Positions 1 through 10,807 of a stretch of DNA of 30,348 nucleotides are shown here, in pieces. The position numbers and the translations under genes are program-made. Source of the stretch: Entrophospora sp. SA101 (lineage: Eukaryota; Glomeromycota; Glomeromycetes; Entrophosporales; Entrophosporaceae); assembly GCA_958430865.1 (NCBI GenBank), contig CAUDNR010000413.1, forward strand, positions 83,097 to 113,444. Direction: 5' to 3'. The notes under the pieces are model-generated. The model saw only the letters and a program-made list of their open reading frames with translations, had not been told where the DNA came from and ran no database searches. How positions within the stretch are numbered: position 1 is the stretch's first letter; the number at the start of each line of letters is the position of its first letter.

Positions 1-589
1 TAAATGTGTCACGTTTCTAATGTAAATATTTATGTACCACCCTGATGTTACACATGACTTCGGAGTAATTTGTTACATAAATAACACTGTCCTCAACCTT
101 GTCCCATCCTTGTTGTAGTCTTCAAATTTATATTTTTGTAATAATAATAAATCTATCTCTAACAATGAATTCACATTAATCCCAAGCATAATAAATTTTC
201 TTTTATTTTATATTTATCTATTATCTTTATTATTTTTTATTTCTTTTTTTTTAGTGAGGTAATATTAATGAATTTTATTTAATAGTTTTTGGATATGTAC
301 CTGACTTGGTAGTAAAGAGGAAAACAGCTAGAAGGGCATCCACTAAGAAATGTGATCAGGATACATAGTGCAAAATCTAAGATATTGTTTAGTATATAAG
401 GAATTGTTTAATGATAGTGAAAGATAGTTTTGAGAGTAAAGCATAAATATACATTTGCAGAAATTGTTGTTATGATTTAGCATAAATAATTGGAAGAAAT
501 TGCATTAACATTGTTGGCATATTATTATAAACAAAATATTGAGATTTATTGTGAGATGCAGATTTTTATCTCATTATTATTTAGTGTCT
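1..589. other. AT-rich intergenic DNA, no gene seen
   Basis: No open frame with recognisable content is visible on either strand. The left end holds an imperfect inverted repeat (ATTTATGTA near 28-36 against TACATAAAT near 73-81) that could be a transposon relic. The rest is low-complexity AT sequence. Confidence 0.5.
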
Positions 590-725
590 ATAGATGATAA
601 AAATGTTAAAACAGTATATATAAATGTTGAATATAAAAATACTAATAAAATAATAAATAAATAATACTAAATGATGATAAGAGGCATGACAGTAGGTCAC
701 TTCAATCTGGTTAAATTATAAGGAG
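590..725. repeat. Duplicated 3' flank of the kinase copies (copy A)
   Basis: The stretch from TAGATGATAAAAATGTTAAA through the AGGTCACTTCAATC block and on to GGTTAAATTA recurs near 14110-14190 beside kinase copy 2. The shared flank shows that kinase copies 1 and 2 were duplicated together with downstream DNA. Here the site is the uninterrupted (empty) version of a position that carries a 43-bp hairpin insertion at 14188-14230. Confidence 0.75.
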
Positions 726-738
726 GGTTTGCTTTAAT

Positions 739-1190
739 TTAATAATCATCTGGTATAGTTAATTCAATTTGTTTAGATTCTATATAATTTAAAATATCAT
801 TAATAATAAATAATTAAGATTAAATATTTAACAATAAATTAGATAATTACCATTATTATTACTAATAATTGTAACTTTATTGGAGTTTACAGGTTGAGGA
901 AGATTTGTAAAATTCAATAATCTACTTGTATAAACAGCATTTGGATGAACAGTTGCTGTAATTGTTGAAGGATTAAAAGGTTTTTTATTTCTTTAATTCA
1001 TCAAGCTGCTCTTCAGAATAACTAGAAATATTAGATTCAATTGCATCTTTCCAAAAAGTAATAATTTTTAAAATTTCATCTGCTGTTGGTCTTTTTTCAG
1101 GATCAGCATCTGTGCATTTGTATGCTAACTTAATATAACATTCTGGAGTATTATCTGAAAAACTAGGCCTTAAGCCACCACAGAATGAAT
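739..1190 (-). pseudogene. Protein kinase 3'-end fragment (copy 1)
   Basis: On the minus strand the fragment begins abruptly at about 1190 within the C-lobe (CGGLRPSFS), continues through the kinase subdomain XI block DADPEKRPTADEIL, and runs to the Ser-rich linker SSYSEEQLDELKK, where an in-frame TAA follows. Compared with copy 2 about two dozen bases of an A-rich stretch are missing there, which creates the stop. Homology then resumes (TVHPNAVYTSRLLNF) up to a GTAATT splice donor at 850. The last exon, 779-739, encodes ESKQIELTIPDDY and a stop. The N-lobe, catalytic loop and activation segment are all absent, so it cannot be an active kinase. The family is the expanded tyrosine-kinase-like group typical of Rhizophagus (recognised by eye, not by search). 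Confidence 0.8.
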
Positions 1191-1369
1191 ATACCATTCA
1201 TAATATCTCAGATTCCAGATCAGATTTTTTCCGAATTTATTCTGTTCTGTTCTGTTCAGAACCTTACTCCACTCTATCCAATATGTAGATTAATAAATTT
1301 TAAATTTTAAATTTCATATAAAAAAGTCACCAGAAAGACTGGAATTTGTATTTAAATTTATGGTGAAAT

Positions 1370-1630
1370 GAATCATAATGCAACAGTTACTAGTTCTGAT
1401 GTTGAAGGCGCAAAAGATAATTTTCTTCCATTAGTCAAAGAGCTTTCTGAAAATAAAATAATTTTGCAAGGAAAAGTTTATTTATGACATTGAATTAAAT
1501 AATGCAACTTATAAAGAAGGCAAACTAAAAAAATGCAACAAGTGTAAATTGACAAGATATTCTGATAGAGTCTTTAGTTATTTAGGTGTTCAATATGTGG
1601 CATTAAAAAGGTTAAATAATTCAAAGTAAC
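1370..1630 (+). pseudogene. Coding-like fragment, possibly kinase-associated
   Basis: A short frame starting at 1370 reads MNHNATVTSSDVEGAKDNFL and stops near 1487. A shifted frame then reads NNATYKEGKLKKCNKCK with a CNKC pair, up to a stop near 1629. The composition is that of protein-coding DNA, and such pieces precede kinase domains in the Rhizophagus expanded family, but the similarity is weak. With the degenerate kinase C-lobe at 2018-2626 downstream on the same strand it may be the 5' remnant of the same gene. Function is not claimed. Confidence 0.3.
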
Positions 1631-2017
1631 CCAGGAAAAATTTTTTTTTTTTGATAAGGTAATTGATTTTATTTAAAACAAAAATAAACAATCATGTATT
1701 TTTCCGCAAAAAACATCCGCAAATTTGCGCAGCATCATGAAAATATCCAATTTTATTGGTGGGTTGGTACGTGTTATCTTTATTTAGAAATTGATTTGGC
1801 GATTTACATGATTATTTATTATTATTATACTAATTGAACAATTGTTGCTTGTTATAGTATAACTAAATTTCCAAATAATAGAAATTATGCAATGAAAATC
1901 ATTTAAATTTAACATTAAAAGACAGAATTATTAATCTTTAGATATTTGTGTATTACATTATATGATATACATATAAAAAGATTTAATACATTGTGATTTA
2001 TGTTTTATAATAAATCT

Positions 2018-2626
2018 GGGATTATGTGTATTAGTTGATGAAAAATCATCAGGTAAAGCCTATGTAATTGTATCATACATTACACCTGAACTATTTAGAG
2101 ACAAAAAGAACACCAAAGAAACTGAACTGATATTTATAGTGTTGGGATGTTGATGTGGGAAATATTTGCAGGTCATCCAATATTTGATGATAGAACTCAC
2201 AATCATTGTTCAATTTTTGATACATGTGAAGGTTAACGAACACAATATTACCTGGAATGCCTGATGATTATGCACAAATTATGTAGAGGTGTTGGGATGT
2301 GGATCCATCAAAAAGACCAACTAGTAAAGAACTGAATGATTTTGCTTTTAAGAAATGGGAAAAATTTCATAAAATGAAACACTGGAAACTTTGAAAAGAT
2401 TATTCAAATTTTTTTTATATATAGGTGATGAATGTGAAATTGATTTCAATAATGATGACAGAAGTGATTCACGACAAACACACAAATCACATCAGATACA
2501 TATCATAGTAGAATATTAGATGAAAAGATTGCTAAATCAAAAAGCTTAAAAAGTTATACAAGTAATGATAGTTCATTAAATGATCTTGATTTTAACTCTC
2601 TTCTCTCAAATGTTGAAGGTAAATAA
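2018..2626 (+). pseudogene. Degenerate protein kinase C-lobe and tail
   Basis: Frame-shifting by eye recovers a kinase C-lobe: SSGKAYVIVSYITPELF (activation segment with TPE in place of APE), then MWEIFAGHPIFDDR in another frame, then DPSKRPTSKELNDFAFKKWE in a third. A putative intron ends at a tatatag acceptor near 2425. The tail then reads RILDEKIAKSKSLKSY and LLSNVEGK before a stop at 2624-2626. At least three frame changes are needed, so the gene is dead. It belongs to the same broad kinase family as the three minus-strand copies in this window but is a different member with a different tail. Confidence 0.75.
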
Positions 2627-4444
2627 AAATTTCATTATTAATTAATTAGAAGTTAACATTTAATTAATTAATAATTATTTATCTTTTTATTTACAAAATA
2701 ATTCTTGTTTCTGTCATTTAACTCATATGGTCATTACAATAGTTTGACGTAGTTGTTCTTAATAAATGATCTGTAATGTCACAATTAACCTTAATAGTTG
2801 CCAAAAGTATCTCTGTAATTATTTGAATTCTTTAAGCCAAATGGCATATTAATTAATATATAGTTATTTTATTATTATGTTCATTCATATTAAGAATCCG
2901 TAATTATTTTCATAATCACTTTTCCTCCAAAATCAATTATGACAAACAACTATAATTATGACTTAACTTTTGGTTGGTTAATTAATGACTCTTGTATATA
3001 TGTGAATCTGTAAACACACACTTGATGATCTAAATAAGGACGGCTTTTATAAAATTTCTTTCTATTTACTTTTACTTTCCATTGGCCAATTAAAAGCTCT
3101 GTTGGTTTGGAGCCATGCATTTACAACAATTATTTAACTTGGTACAATAATATGCGATAATGACTTTAGTTAATATAACTGCCATCACTTTATATTTGGT
3201 TAGTTTATACCTTGCCAAACAACTTTAACACTAAGCCCCTGCTTTATATCAAAACAAATAACCAAAACCTCAGAGTCCTATACCACACTGACAATTAAAG
3301 CTCACGGTTTAATTTCCAACAATGAAAGTTTTATTAAGTAAAATGAAAAGAATTGTTTTTTAAGTTTATTACAGAGAATATAATTCTTATTTCAGAAATA
3401 AGAGATATGTCAAGCAAAGTCTATGAAATTTATCCATTCTCAATTTAACAATTTTAACCACACCATAGACATTGTTGACTGATCTAGATATTACTAGGTG
3501 GTATGAAAAATGAATAATATCAAAATACCAGCTAATCGTATTGCACCCATGTTGTTTGTTGTTATTGAAAATTTGATTTTGAAAAAGACCAGATAAATTA
3601 ACGGATCTCGTCAATAAAATCATTTATTCACCCAAAGATAAAGCACGGTAGGGTACAAAGTCACAACCATTCCTCCTTAATATCAAGCCAAAAAATTGTA
3701 AAATTGTTAACGAGGTCCCTTATCAACTGGGCAGGCTGGATGGCAAATTAAAGCTGACTTTCAAGTTGAAGTAAAGTGGCCTCTTCTTGGTCATGTAAAG
3801 CCTTTCTCAGTTTCCCACAATTAAATCACCCATGGATGCGTAACATGCTAGATCTTAGTATTTTTCTCCCAAACTGGTGCCAGTTTTTATACACTGAGCA
3901 AAAAAGCTGTCCGTGAAAATATCCTGCCAAACTTTCAGGAGTTTCAAAAGGCCGTTTTGAATGGTTTGACTGAAATAAACCAAAAATTTTCTGAAAAAAA
4001 CCATTTAATTTTGGCCAGCGAGATGGGCTTGTATAATAGATAGTTTATTAAATCTGACACTCAATTTTTATAATGACTGACTTTACAAGAAATAGTCCAT
4101 CGTTGAGTTCACATACAATTGCGATAAATGTCTATTATTTGTAAAATAGTATATCAGGCAGGGTTAAATCGGTGCTCCAAAATTGAGTTGATTTTCAGAA
4201 GGGCGTGTACAACAATGGTTGTCTGTCATGATGTGTAACCATATTCAAAGGTATAGAACATCTAAACAAACTAGGAACTAAATAAATCACATCGGATCGT
4301 GAAAATTAGAGTCACTCACTCTCCAATAATAATTTTACACAAATGAAAAGGCAAAGGAACAACGTACAAATATCAGTCACATGATTCTCCTACATTATCG
4401 TGATTTCTATCAAAAAAAAATTTTCACATCTTTAATCTGAAAGA
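2627..4444. other. Intergenic DNA upstream of DCP2, no gene seen
   Basis: About 1.8 kb without recognisable coding content. The part from about 3640 to 4300 is less AT-rich than the surroundings and may be an old transposon relic, but no terminal repeats or transposase motifs could be identified. The DCP2 promoter must lie in the last few hundred bases; no specific element is claimed. Confidence 0.45.
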
Positions 4445-7255
4445 ATGTCGTTCGAGAATGCAGACTTTACTCAAATTCTAGATGACCTATCAAGGTATAT
4501 TATATTATTTTGTTAATTATTCATCGTGTGCAACAATTGTAAAAGATTATTGAAAATCCTTTTTATAGTCGTTTTATAATAAATGTCCCCGAAGAGGAAT
4601 TGTCTTCCATAGAACGTATCTGCTTTCAAATCGAACAGGCTCATTGGTTCTATGAAGATTTTGTTCGTGAACAAAATTCAAGTCTACCCAGCTTTACATT
4701 AAAAGGCTTTTCTGCAAGATATATCCTTTTTCTTTCCAAATACTTGTCACAATAATTATTTCACTACAACTATATTTTCAACTTGACTCTAATAACACTT
4801 TTTGATCATTGTCCATTGCTTTACAAATGGAGAAATGAGCATGAAAAGGCGTTTGGGGATTTCATGCAGTATAAAATAAGGGTTCCAGTATGCGGCGCAA
4901 TAATGTTAAATCTTACTATGGATAAGGTTCTATTGGTAAAAGGTTGGTCATCACGATCAGGTTGGGGTTTTCCAAAAGGCAAAATAAATAAAGATGAACT
5001 TGATTCAATTTGTGCCGTTAGAGAGGTACGTCAATACATACATACATGAATGCATAAATATTTATTTAGAGAAAAATAATCTCTTATATCAATATAATTA
5101 GGTGTTTGAGGAGACTGGGTATGATATCACACCATTGATTAAAGAAAATGATTTTGTTGAAATAACAATTCGTGGCCAAAGGATCAGACTATATATAGTG
5201 GCTGGTGTACTAGAAGGTGCTAATTTTTGTCCACAGACACGTAAAGAAATCAGTGTAAGTTATTGATCAGTTATATTGTTGTTCAATAATAAGAACATAT
5301 GTATGTATGTATCATTATTGATATTTTAAAAAAATAATAGAAAATAGAATGGCATAATCTTTCAGATTTACCCACTTGGACAAAAAATCGTAATAAAGAA
5401 TCACCTTATAATTGTGGTGGTGGTTGTGTTAAATATGGTAGCAGTAGATATTACATGGTTGTTCCATTTGTTACGTAAGTAAATAAAGCTTTTATTGATA
5501 TATATATATATATATACATATCTTCTCCTAAATTTTTTTTAATAGCTTTTTTTTAAAAAAAGTCGCTTACGAAAATGGGTATCAACACAAAAGACTTGTA
5601 AAAATAAAAACAAAAATAATAATAGTAATATAGGAAGGAATAAGAAATCATATTGGTTAGATGATAACAATTATGCTATAAAACCCTCGCACGAATCAGC
5701 AATCATTTGTTCTGAAAGTGATGGCATAGAAGAGGATGAAGAGGACGAAAATTTGGCTTTTATTGATGATCATGGTCATAACATAGAGGATGAAAACTCA
5801 ATATTTGATCATACAACATTTATTTATCATAATATCAATAGCAACAATGGCAACAGTAATAATTACAAAAATAATTCATCCGATAATTTTGTTGATAATA
5901 AAAAAGGTAAAGCTAAGGCGGATTTAAATTATACAAAAAATACAAGATCAAACCATGCTACTAGCACCAGTAATACTACCTTTAGTGATTTTTATGAAAC
6001 AGCAAGAACCAGTAATAATAATAATAATAATAATAATGAAACCACTAAATATGAATTGATTAATGTAAACACAAAAATGAATTTAAGATTTCGACCAATC
6101 AGGATTTCTCTGACTCCTCATGCATTTGGTGAAAAGAATCATCAACCATCTAAAGATGATTTTGCTAATAATGAAAATGATAATAAGGACGATGGTAGTA
6201 ATAATAATAATGATAATGCTAATGATGATAATAATTTAATAACTAATGACAACTCTGAATATAAGCTCATCAAAGTAAATACCAAATTAAACCTAAAGCC
6301 TATATCAGTTAAAGTTGATTTTGGTAAATTAAATAATAAAAACAACATTAATAACAGCACAGTCGCCGCCGCCGCCGCCACTAATGATAACAACGGTAAT
6401 AATAATAATAGCGGTAGTATTAGCAATAATAATATTACTATTTCAACTCCAATTTCTGTTCAAACTAATCATAGAATACCTTTTGCTAAACTGGATCCTG
6501 ACCGATCATTATTTGATCATAACACCTCGGTTGGTTTATACGAGCCTGTTATCTCTGATTATAATAAAAGAATCATTGTCAAAAATCAAAATGTTGAGAC
6601 AGCCACTACCACAATTACAGCACCCAATAACAATAAAACATTTGTACCATCAATATTTAATAATTTAGAAACTCAACGAAAGAATTCATTGCTCAATATA
6701 CTCCAATCGACTAAATCCATGGAATCCTCATCGTCATCGCTAGCAACATTGTCATCTAATTCAGCAGCAGTAATTGATAAACAATTGGAAAAACACAACA
6801 ACAACAACAACAACAACAATAATAATAATAATAGTAATAATAATATAGAATATAATAATAATATAGAATATAAAAACCAAAAAATTAGTAATAATATAGA
6901 ATATAATAATAATAATAATGATAATAATAATACTTCAAACAACATACCATTGTATAATAATATACTTCAATATCCTAATACTAATAATTTCAATGCTAGT
7001 AATAATCTTAATTCAACAAATCAACAACATCGTCATCATCAACTATCTTTGGAATCATCTTCTTTTTATAATAACAACAATAGCACAAACAACTATCACA
7101 ATAATAATAATTATAATAAAAACAATGACAATAGATTATTAAACCTCATGACAACTTCCCAATCAGTTCAAGGCACTTCTGCTAATAATGCGCTCTATGA
7201 AGAAATAAGGGCACAAGAAAGACAATTACTTGAATGGATAACAACTCAAATATAA
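4445..7255 (+). CDS. DCP2: DCP2, mRNA-decapping Nudix hydrolase
   Basis: Catalytic subunit of the Dcp1-Dcp2 complex, which hydrolyses the 5' cap to release m7GDP and commit mRNA to 5'-3' decay in the cytoplasm and P-bodies. Exons: 4445-4494, 4569-4720, 4799-5025, 5102-5254, 5341-5474, 5563-7255; all phases join, giving 802 residues. The N-terminal Box A helical domain (FQIEQAHWFYEDFVREQN) binds Dcp1. The Nudix box spans about residues 128-150, with GKINKDE, then RE (142-143) and the catalytic EE (146-147). Box B follows (RKEISKIEWHNL, YMVVPF). Residues from about 250 are a low-complexity tail rich in Asn, with trinucleotide AAT/AAC runs. Two helical leucine-rich motifs, NSLLNILQS (613-621) and NRLLNLM (762-768), resemble the Edc3/Pat1-binding motifs of yeast Dcp2. 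The second intron is AT-AC. The last intron ends at 5562 (aaaaaaag), not at the closer aatag at 5545, because only the former keeps the frame. Confidence 0.95.
4721..4798 (+). other. U12-type AT-AC intron in DCP2
   Basis: The 78-nt intron starts ATATCCTTTT, the exact U12 AT-AC donor consensus. It contains the branch-point core CTTGAC (4782-4787, branch A 4786) 12 nt before its end, and finishes in AC. There is no AG dinucleotide between the end of exon 2 and the LFDHCPLL coding segment, so a normal GT-AG intron is impossible here. Removing 4721-4798 joins GFSAR to FFDHCPLL, which aligns without a gap to the fission-yeast Dcp2 segment (my recollection of that sequence). It implies a working minor spliceosome in this organism. 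Confidence 0.88.
6047..6321 (+). repeat. Internal protein repeat in the DCP2 tail
   Basis: Two segments of the Asn-rich tail share a non-low-complexity motif: YELINVNTKMNL (from residue about 402) and YKLIKVNTKLNL (from about 472), each followed by a short basic/hydrophobic strand-like stretch. They are about 70 residues apart and separated by Asn/Asp runs. The conserved core (L-I-x-V-N-T-K-x-N-L) stands out against the surrounding drift and could be a repeated partner-binding motif; the partner is unknown. Confidence 0.7.
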
Positions 7256-7531
7256 TTTTCTTAAAAAAAATTATTTTCCCTCCTCACTCATCCTTTTATT
7301 CTCATTATCAATATTTAGATAATTAATTGCGAAAATTTTAATCGTTGTCATCATCATGTATATTTTTTAAATAAAAAATAAAAATTTGATTGCATTTTTC
7401 ACAATTCCCAAATCTGTCATTTTAGTGTACCGTATTAATATAGTTGCACCAAATAGAACCTTTTAGATTTTCATTTTTAATACAATAACAAAAAAATAGA
7501 AAAACAAAAATTTTTCCTTTAAAAAATAAAA

Positions 7532-8994
7532 ATGGACCCACAAAACGGAATTTCTAGGTCAGAACCTTCTGTTCTACCTACAACACAACTTCCTGAATCA
7601 GCTGCTAGCAGCCATGCTTACAACAGTAGCTCAAGGAAAGATCGCTCTATTTCACCAAGAAGTGGTGGCGGTAGTGGTGGAAAAGAAGGAGGCGGCAGTG
7701 GTTATCGTCATTCATCTTACTCCCCACCAAGACGTAGAAGCCAATCGCCTAGAGGAGGTGGTTATCGTAATGGTAAAGATGACCGATACAGAGATGATCG
7801 ATACGCTAGGGACGATAAATATGATCGTAGTTACGGTAGAAGTGGATATCGAGATGATAGAGGTTACCGTGACCATCCATATCCACCTGAAAGAAGAGGC
7901 CCACCAAGAAGGAGTAAACCTATTGATCGGTAATTATTTGTAGAGGTGTTTAATATGAATTTAATATAACATGCAATATATTTATATTTATATGAATATG
8001 AATATGATTTGGATTGGATTTTGGTTGAAGCGGAATGATTGAATTAGTGAAATGATGAATGGATTGCAGTTAGTTTGAACGGACTAATGATAAATAATTT
8101 TCAGGATCTTTCAAGAGCTTTTGATAATATCTAATAATAATATATTTTGTTTTGACAATGTTGTTGATGACTATAAAATAATAGTGGATCTGAAAAAGAA
8201 AGAAGAGATTCAACAACACTTTATGTAGGTAATCTACCTTATTCTTTTCATGAACAAGATGTAGCTGATATGTTTGAACGATATGGTCGTCTAAGAAAAG
8301 TAACCGTTCAAACTGATCATTATACCGGACGAAACAAAGGGTAATTAAAGAAATTTATTTATTAATTCATATAATTATATATATATATATATATATTAAT
8401 TAATAGTAAGTGATATTAATTGCAAAATTTACTTTAAAAAAAAAATTATTATCAGCTTTGCATTTGTTGAGTTTGAAGATAGAAGAGATGCCGAAGATGC
8501 CTTTGATAAATATAATGGTACTAATGTTGAAGGACGTCGATTAAAATTAGACTGGTATATTATTTTTTTAATTAAAAATTTTTTTTTCGAGATTCGTAAT
8601 AACAATAATAATAACAACAACAACAACAATAATATAAAAAGGGATGTTGGATTGAGTAAGAAAGATCAACGTCGTAAAGATAAATATGGACCCGGCGAGT
8701 ATGTGTGCTCTTTTAATTTTATTATAATAATTTTTCTAAAAAAATAACACAATTTCTAACAAAAAACATTGGTTTTGTTTTTCATAGTCGTTCTTCTGAT
8801 CCATGTATGTACTGTTATATTTATTATTTGTGAAAAAATAATATACAAGAATTATTAGATTGAGTTGATTATTTCATTTTTATTTAGATGGTCGTGGCGG
8901 TGGCGGTGGTGGCTCGCCTGTTGGAATGAGAGGATTTAGCCCAAATTACAGATCTGGTGGTCGCACCCCAAGTCCCCCTTATTCTCATCGATGA
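7532..8994 (+). CDS. SR-like splicing factor with one RRM
   Basis: A nuclear RNA-binding protein, probably a pre-mRNA splicing regulator of the Tra2/SR type. Exons: 7532-7929, 8185-8340, 8456-8554, 8642-8698, 8788-8804, 8888-8994; phases all join, giving 277 residues. Residues 1-132 form an Arg/Ser/Gly/Tyr-rich region (SRKDRSISPRSGG, SPPRRRSQSPRGGG, and RDDRY repeats). The RRM covers about 143-218, with RNP2 LYVGNL at 145-150 and RNP1 KGFAFVEF at 184-191. A basic linker DVGLSKKDQRRKDKYGPG and a Gly/Ser/Pro tail with RTPSPP follow. The 17-nt fifth exon encodes only RSSDP. Which named SR protein it corresponds to is uncertain, so no symbol is given. Its ATG lies 276 bp after the DCP2 stop on the same strand, so the promoter must be compact. 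Confidence 0.9.
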
Positions 8995-10807
8995 TTTATA
9001 CATATATAATGCTCTCTCTCTCTTTTTATTTGGAAATTGGAAATTTTAGTTGGAAATAGAAATCAATCATGTGTAACATATTTCTAGTTAATTAATTGTT
9101 TTAAAAGATTATTATTATTGTTTTGACAAAATAATTTTTTAGGGAATACTTTTTTTAAAAAAAAAAGAAACTTGGATTTTTTAGTTTAGTGAATGAGAAT
9201 ATATCAATATATTATATATTATTGGATTTGGATAAATTAATTGAAACAATATTTTTTTGCAGATGAATAATAATAAATATGTTTATTTCAGCATTATTCA
9301 ACAACAATAGACTCAAAACATCATTCAACAAATTATAATCAATATATACAAAAAATATTATTTACTCGTCTTTCTTTATTTGGATTAATTTTTTTTTATA
9401 TAATTATAATATTTTATATATACTTTTATACTTTATAATCTTTATATTTTACAACTATTTTTTATTTTATTTTTTTAATTCATATTATTTTATTCCTTTA
9501 TTTTATTTGCGTATTTCATTTTATTTTATTAATCTTTTTTTATTTTATTTTCCTAGGGAATAATTAATAATTTAGAAATGATTTGAATGATTGTAGAGAA
9601 TGAATGAATAAATAAGAGAGGAAGAGAAAAGTTGATATTTTAAAAAGAGAGATATATATATTTATGTAGAGAGAGCGACAGATGAATATATGTTGAATAA
9701 AACTTTACAAAAATAAATTAGATCAAAAAAATATATTATTACGGTTGTTGACTTGTAATGTTGATACACGAGGTCTGTTTTTTGTCTCCTGTGCTTATTA
9801 TTTTTTACTATATAGTTTTTATTTTTCATCCTTCCGCTTCTTTTCGAATTCTGCTGCTTATTTCTCAGTCTTTCTTCTTTTCACCCTCGTTTAATTTCTA
9901 CTAACATACATAATTTAATATCAATGTAATATTTTTTATTCATTATTAATTATTTTCGTTTATATGATATATGATATTACATTTATGAAAATGGATTTTA
10001 CATATATATGTGAAGATGTATCGACAACTATCATGAAAGAGAAAACGCACTTTTGATATGCTAATTTGGAAATTAGCTGTTAAGATATATTCAATCATTC
10101 AATACGAATGATTGAATGAAGTGACTTAAATGAATCCGTTGATATGTAATGAATCAATATGATTGATTAAATCAAATATGAATAATTGGTGGGTGACGCT
10201 GACAAACTAATAATAATAATAAAAAAGGTGACGAGATATATGTTTATTTTAAAAATAATCTTGTTGGCTTGACTAAAAATTAGAATTTGTGCATCCTTTT
10301 CTTCCGTTCGTTGACTAATACTAATGATAATACTATGAATTTATAACTGTTATTACATATGAAAATCGCACCAAGTTGGTTTATTTTTGTTTTTATGTAA
10401 GCATCCAACTTGGCTGATTTCAATCATTCTGAACCTTGACCAATATTATATATTATTCGCCAGTTTAATGCATGATTGTTAAAGTCTGTAACATTAAATT
10501 TCTGGTCAAAAAAAAACTAATGATGACGATTTGTATTTTGTAATCATTTATCTCATTTATTCTATAACATTGCTTGATTAAAAAAGAGTTTCAATATGTT
10601 AACACATAAGATAAATATTTGATGAAAAGATTTGGTATAATACCTATGTTCTACACTCTTTTAGGCATTGAAGTAAATATGTATATAAATACTAGCTTTG
10701 TGTAGCATTGAGTAAGACTTTTAAAAGGAACACATGACATAAATGCATTGTTTAATAATTTATATATTTTTTTTTAAATAATTTCCATAGTTGACACATA
10801 AATTATT
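8995..10807. other. Intergenic DNA between the SR-like and PKA-R genes
   Basis: About 1.8 kb of AT-rich sequence with homopolymers, a TCTCTCTCTC tract near 9013 and TATATA stretches. No coding content was recognised. A sequence tttccatag ending at 10790 looks like a splice acceptor 17 bp before the PKA-R start. Because a TAA (10799-10801) lies in frame between it and the ATG, any exon there would be 5' untranslated, suggesting a leader intron. Confidence 0.45.

Noticed and set aside
1640..1760. CGCAAATTTGCG palindrome near 1719
   Set aside because: A short palindrome with no repeats or gene context; expected by chance.
3387..3623. 78-codon minus-strand frame
   Set aside because: No domain, no splice partners and no coding-like composition; a chance frame in AT-rich DNA.
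5541..5545. AG at 5544-5545 as acceptor of the last DCP2 intron
   Set aside because: It leaves a one-base frame error; the AG at 5561-5562 joins in phase and matches the family sequence.
6142..6945. Long Leu-rich frames on the minus strand and in another plus frame inside the DCP2 last exon
   Set aside because: They are shadows of AAT/AAC repeats that code Asn in DCP2; their translations are only Leu/Ile runs.
7614..7943. Second plus-strand frame overlapping exon 1 of the SR-like gene
   Set aside because: It is a shifted reading of the Arg/Ser/Gly-rich exon, whose true frame joins in phase with the RRM exons.
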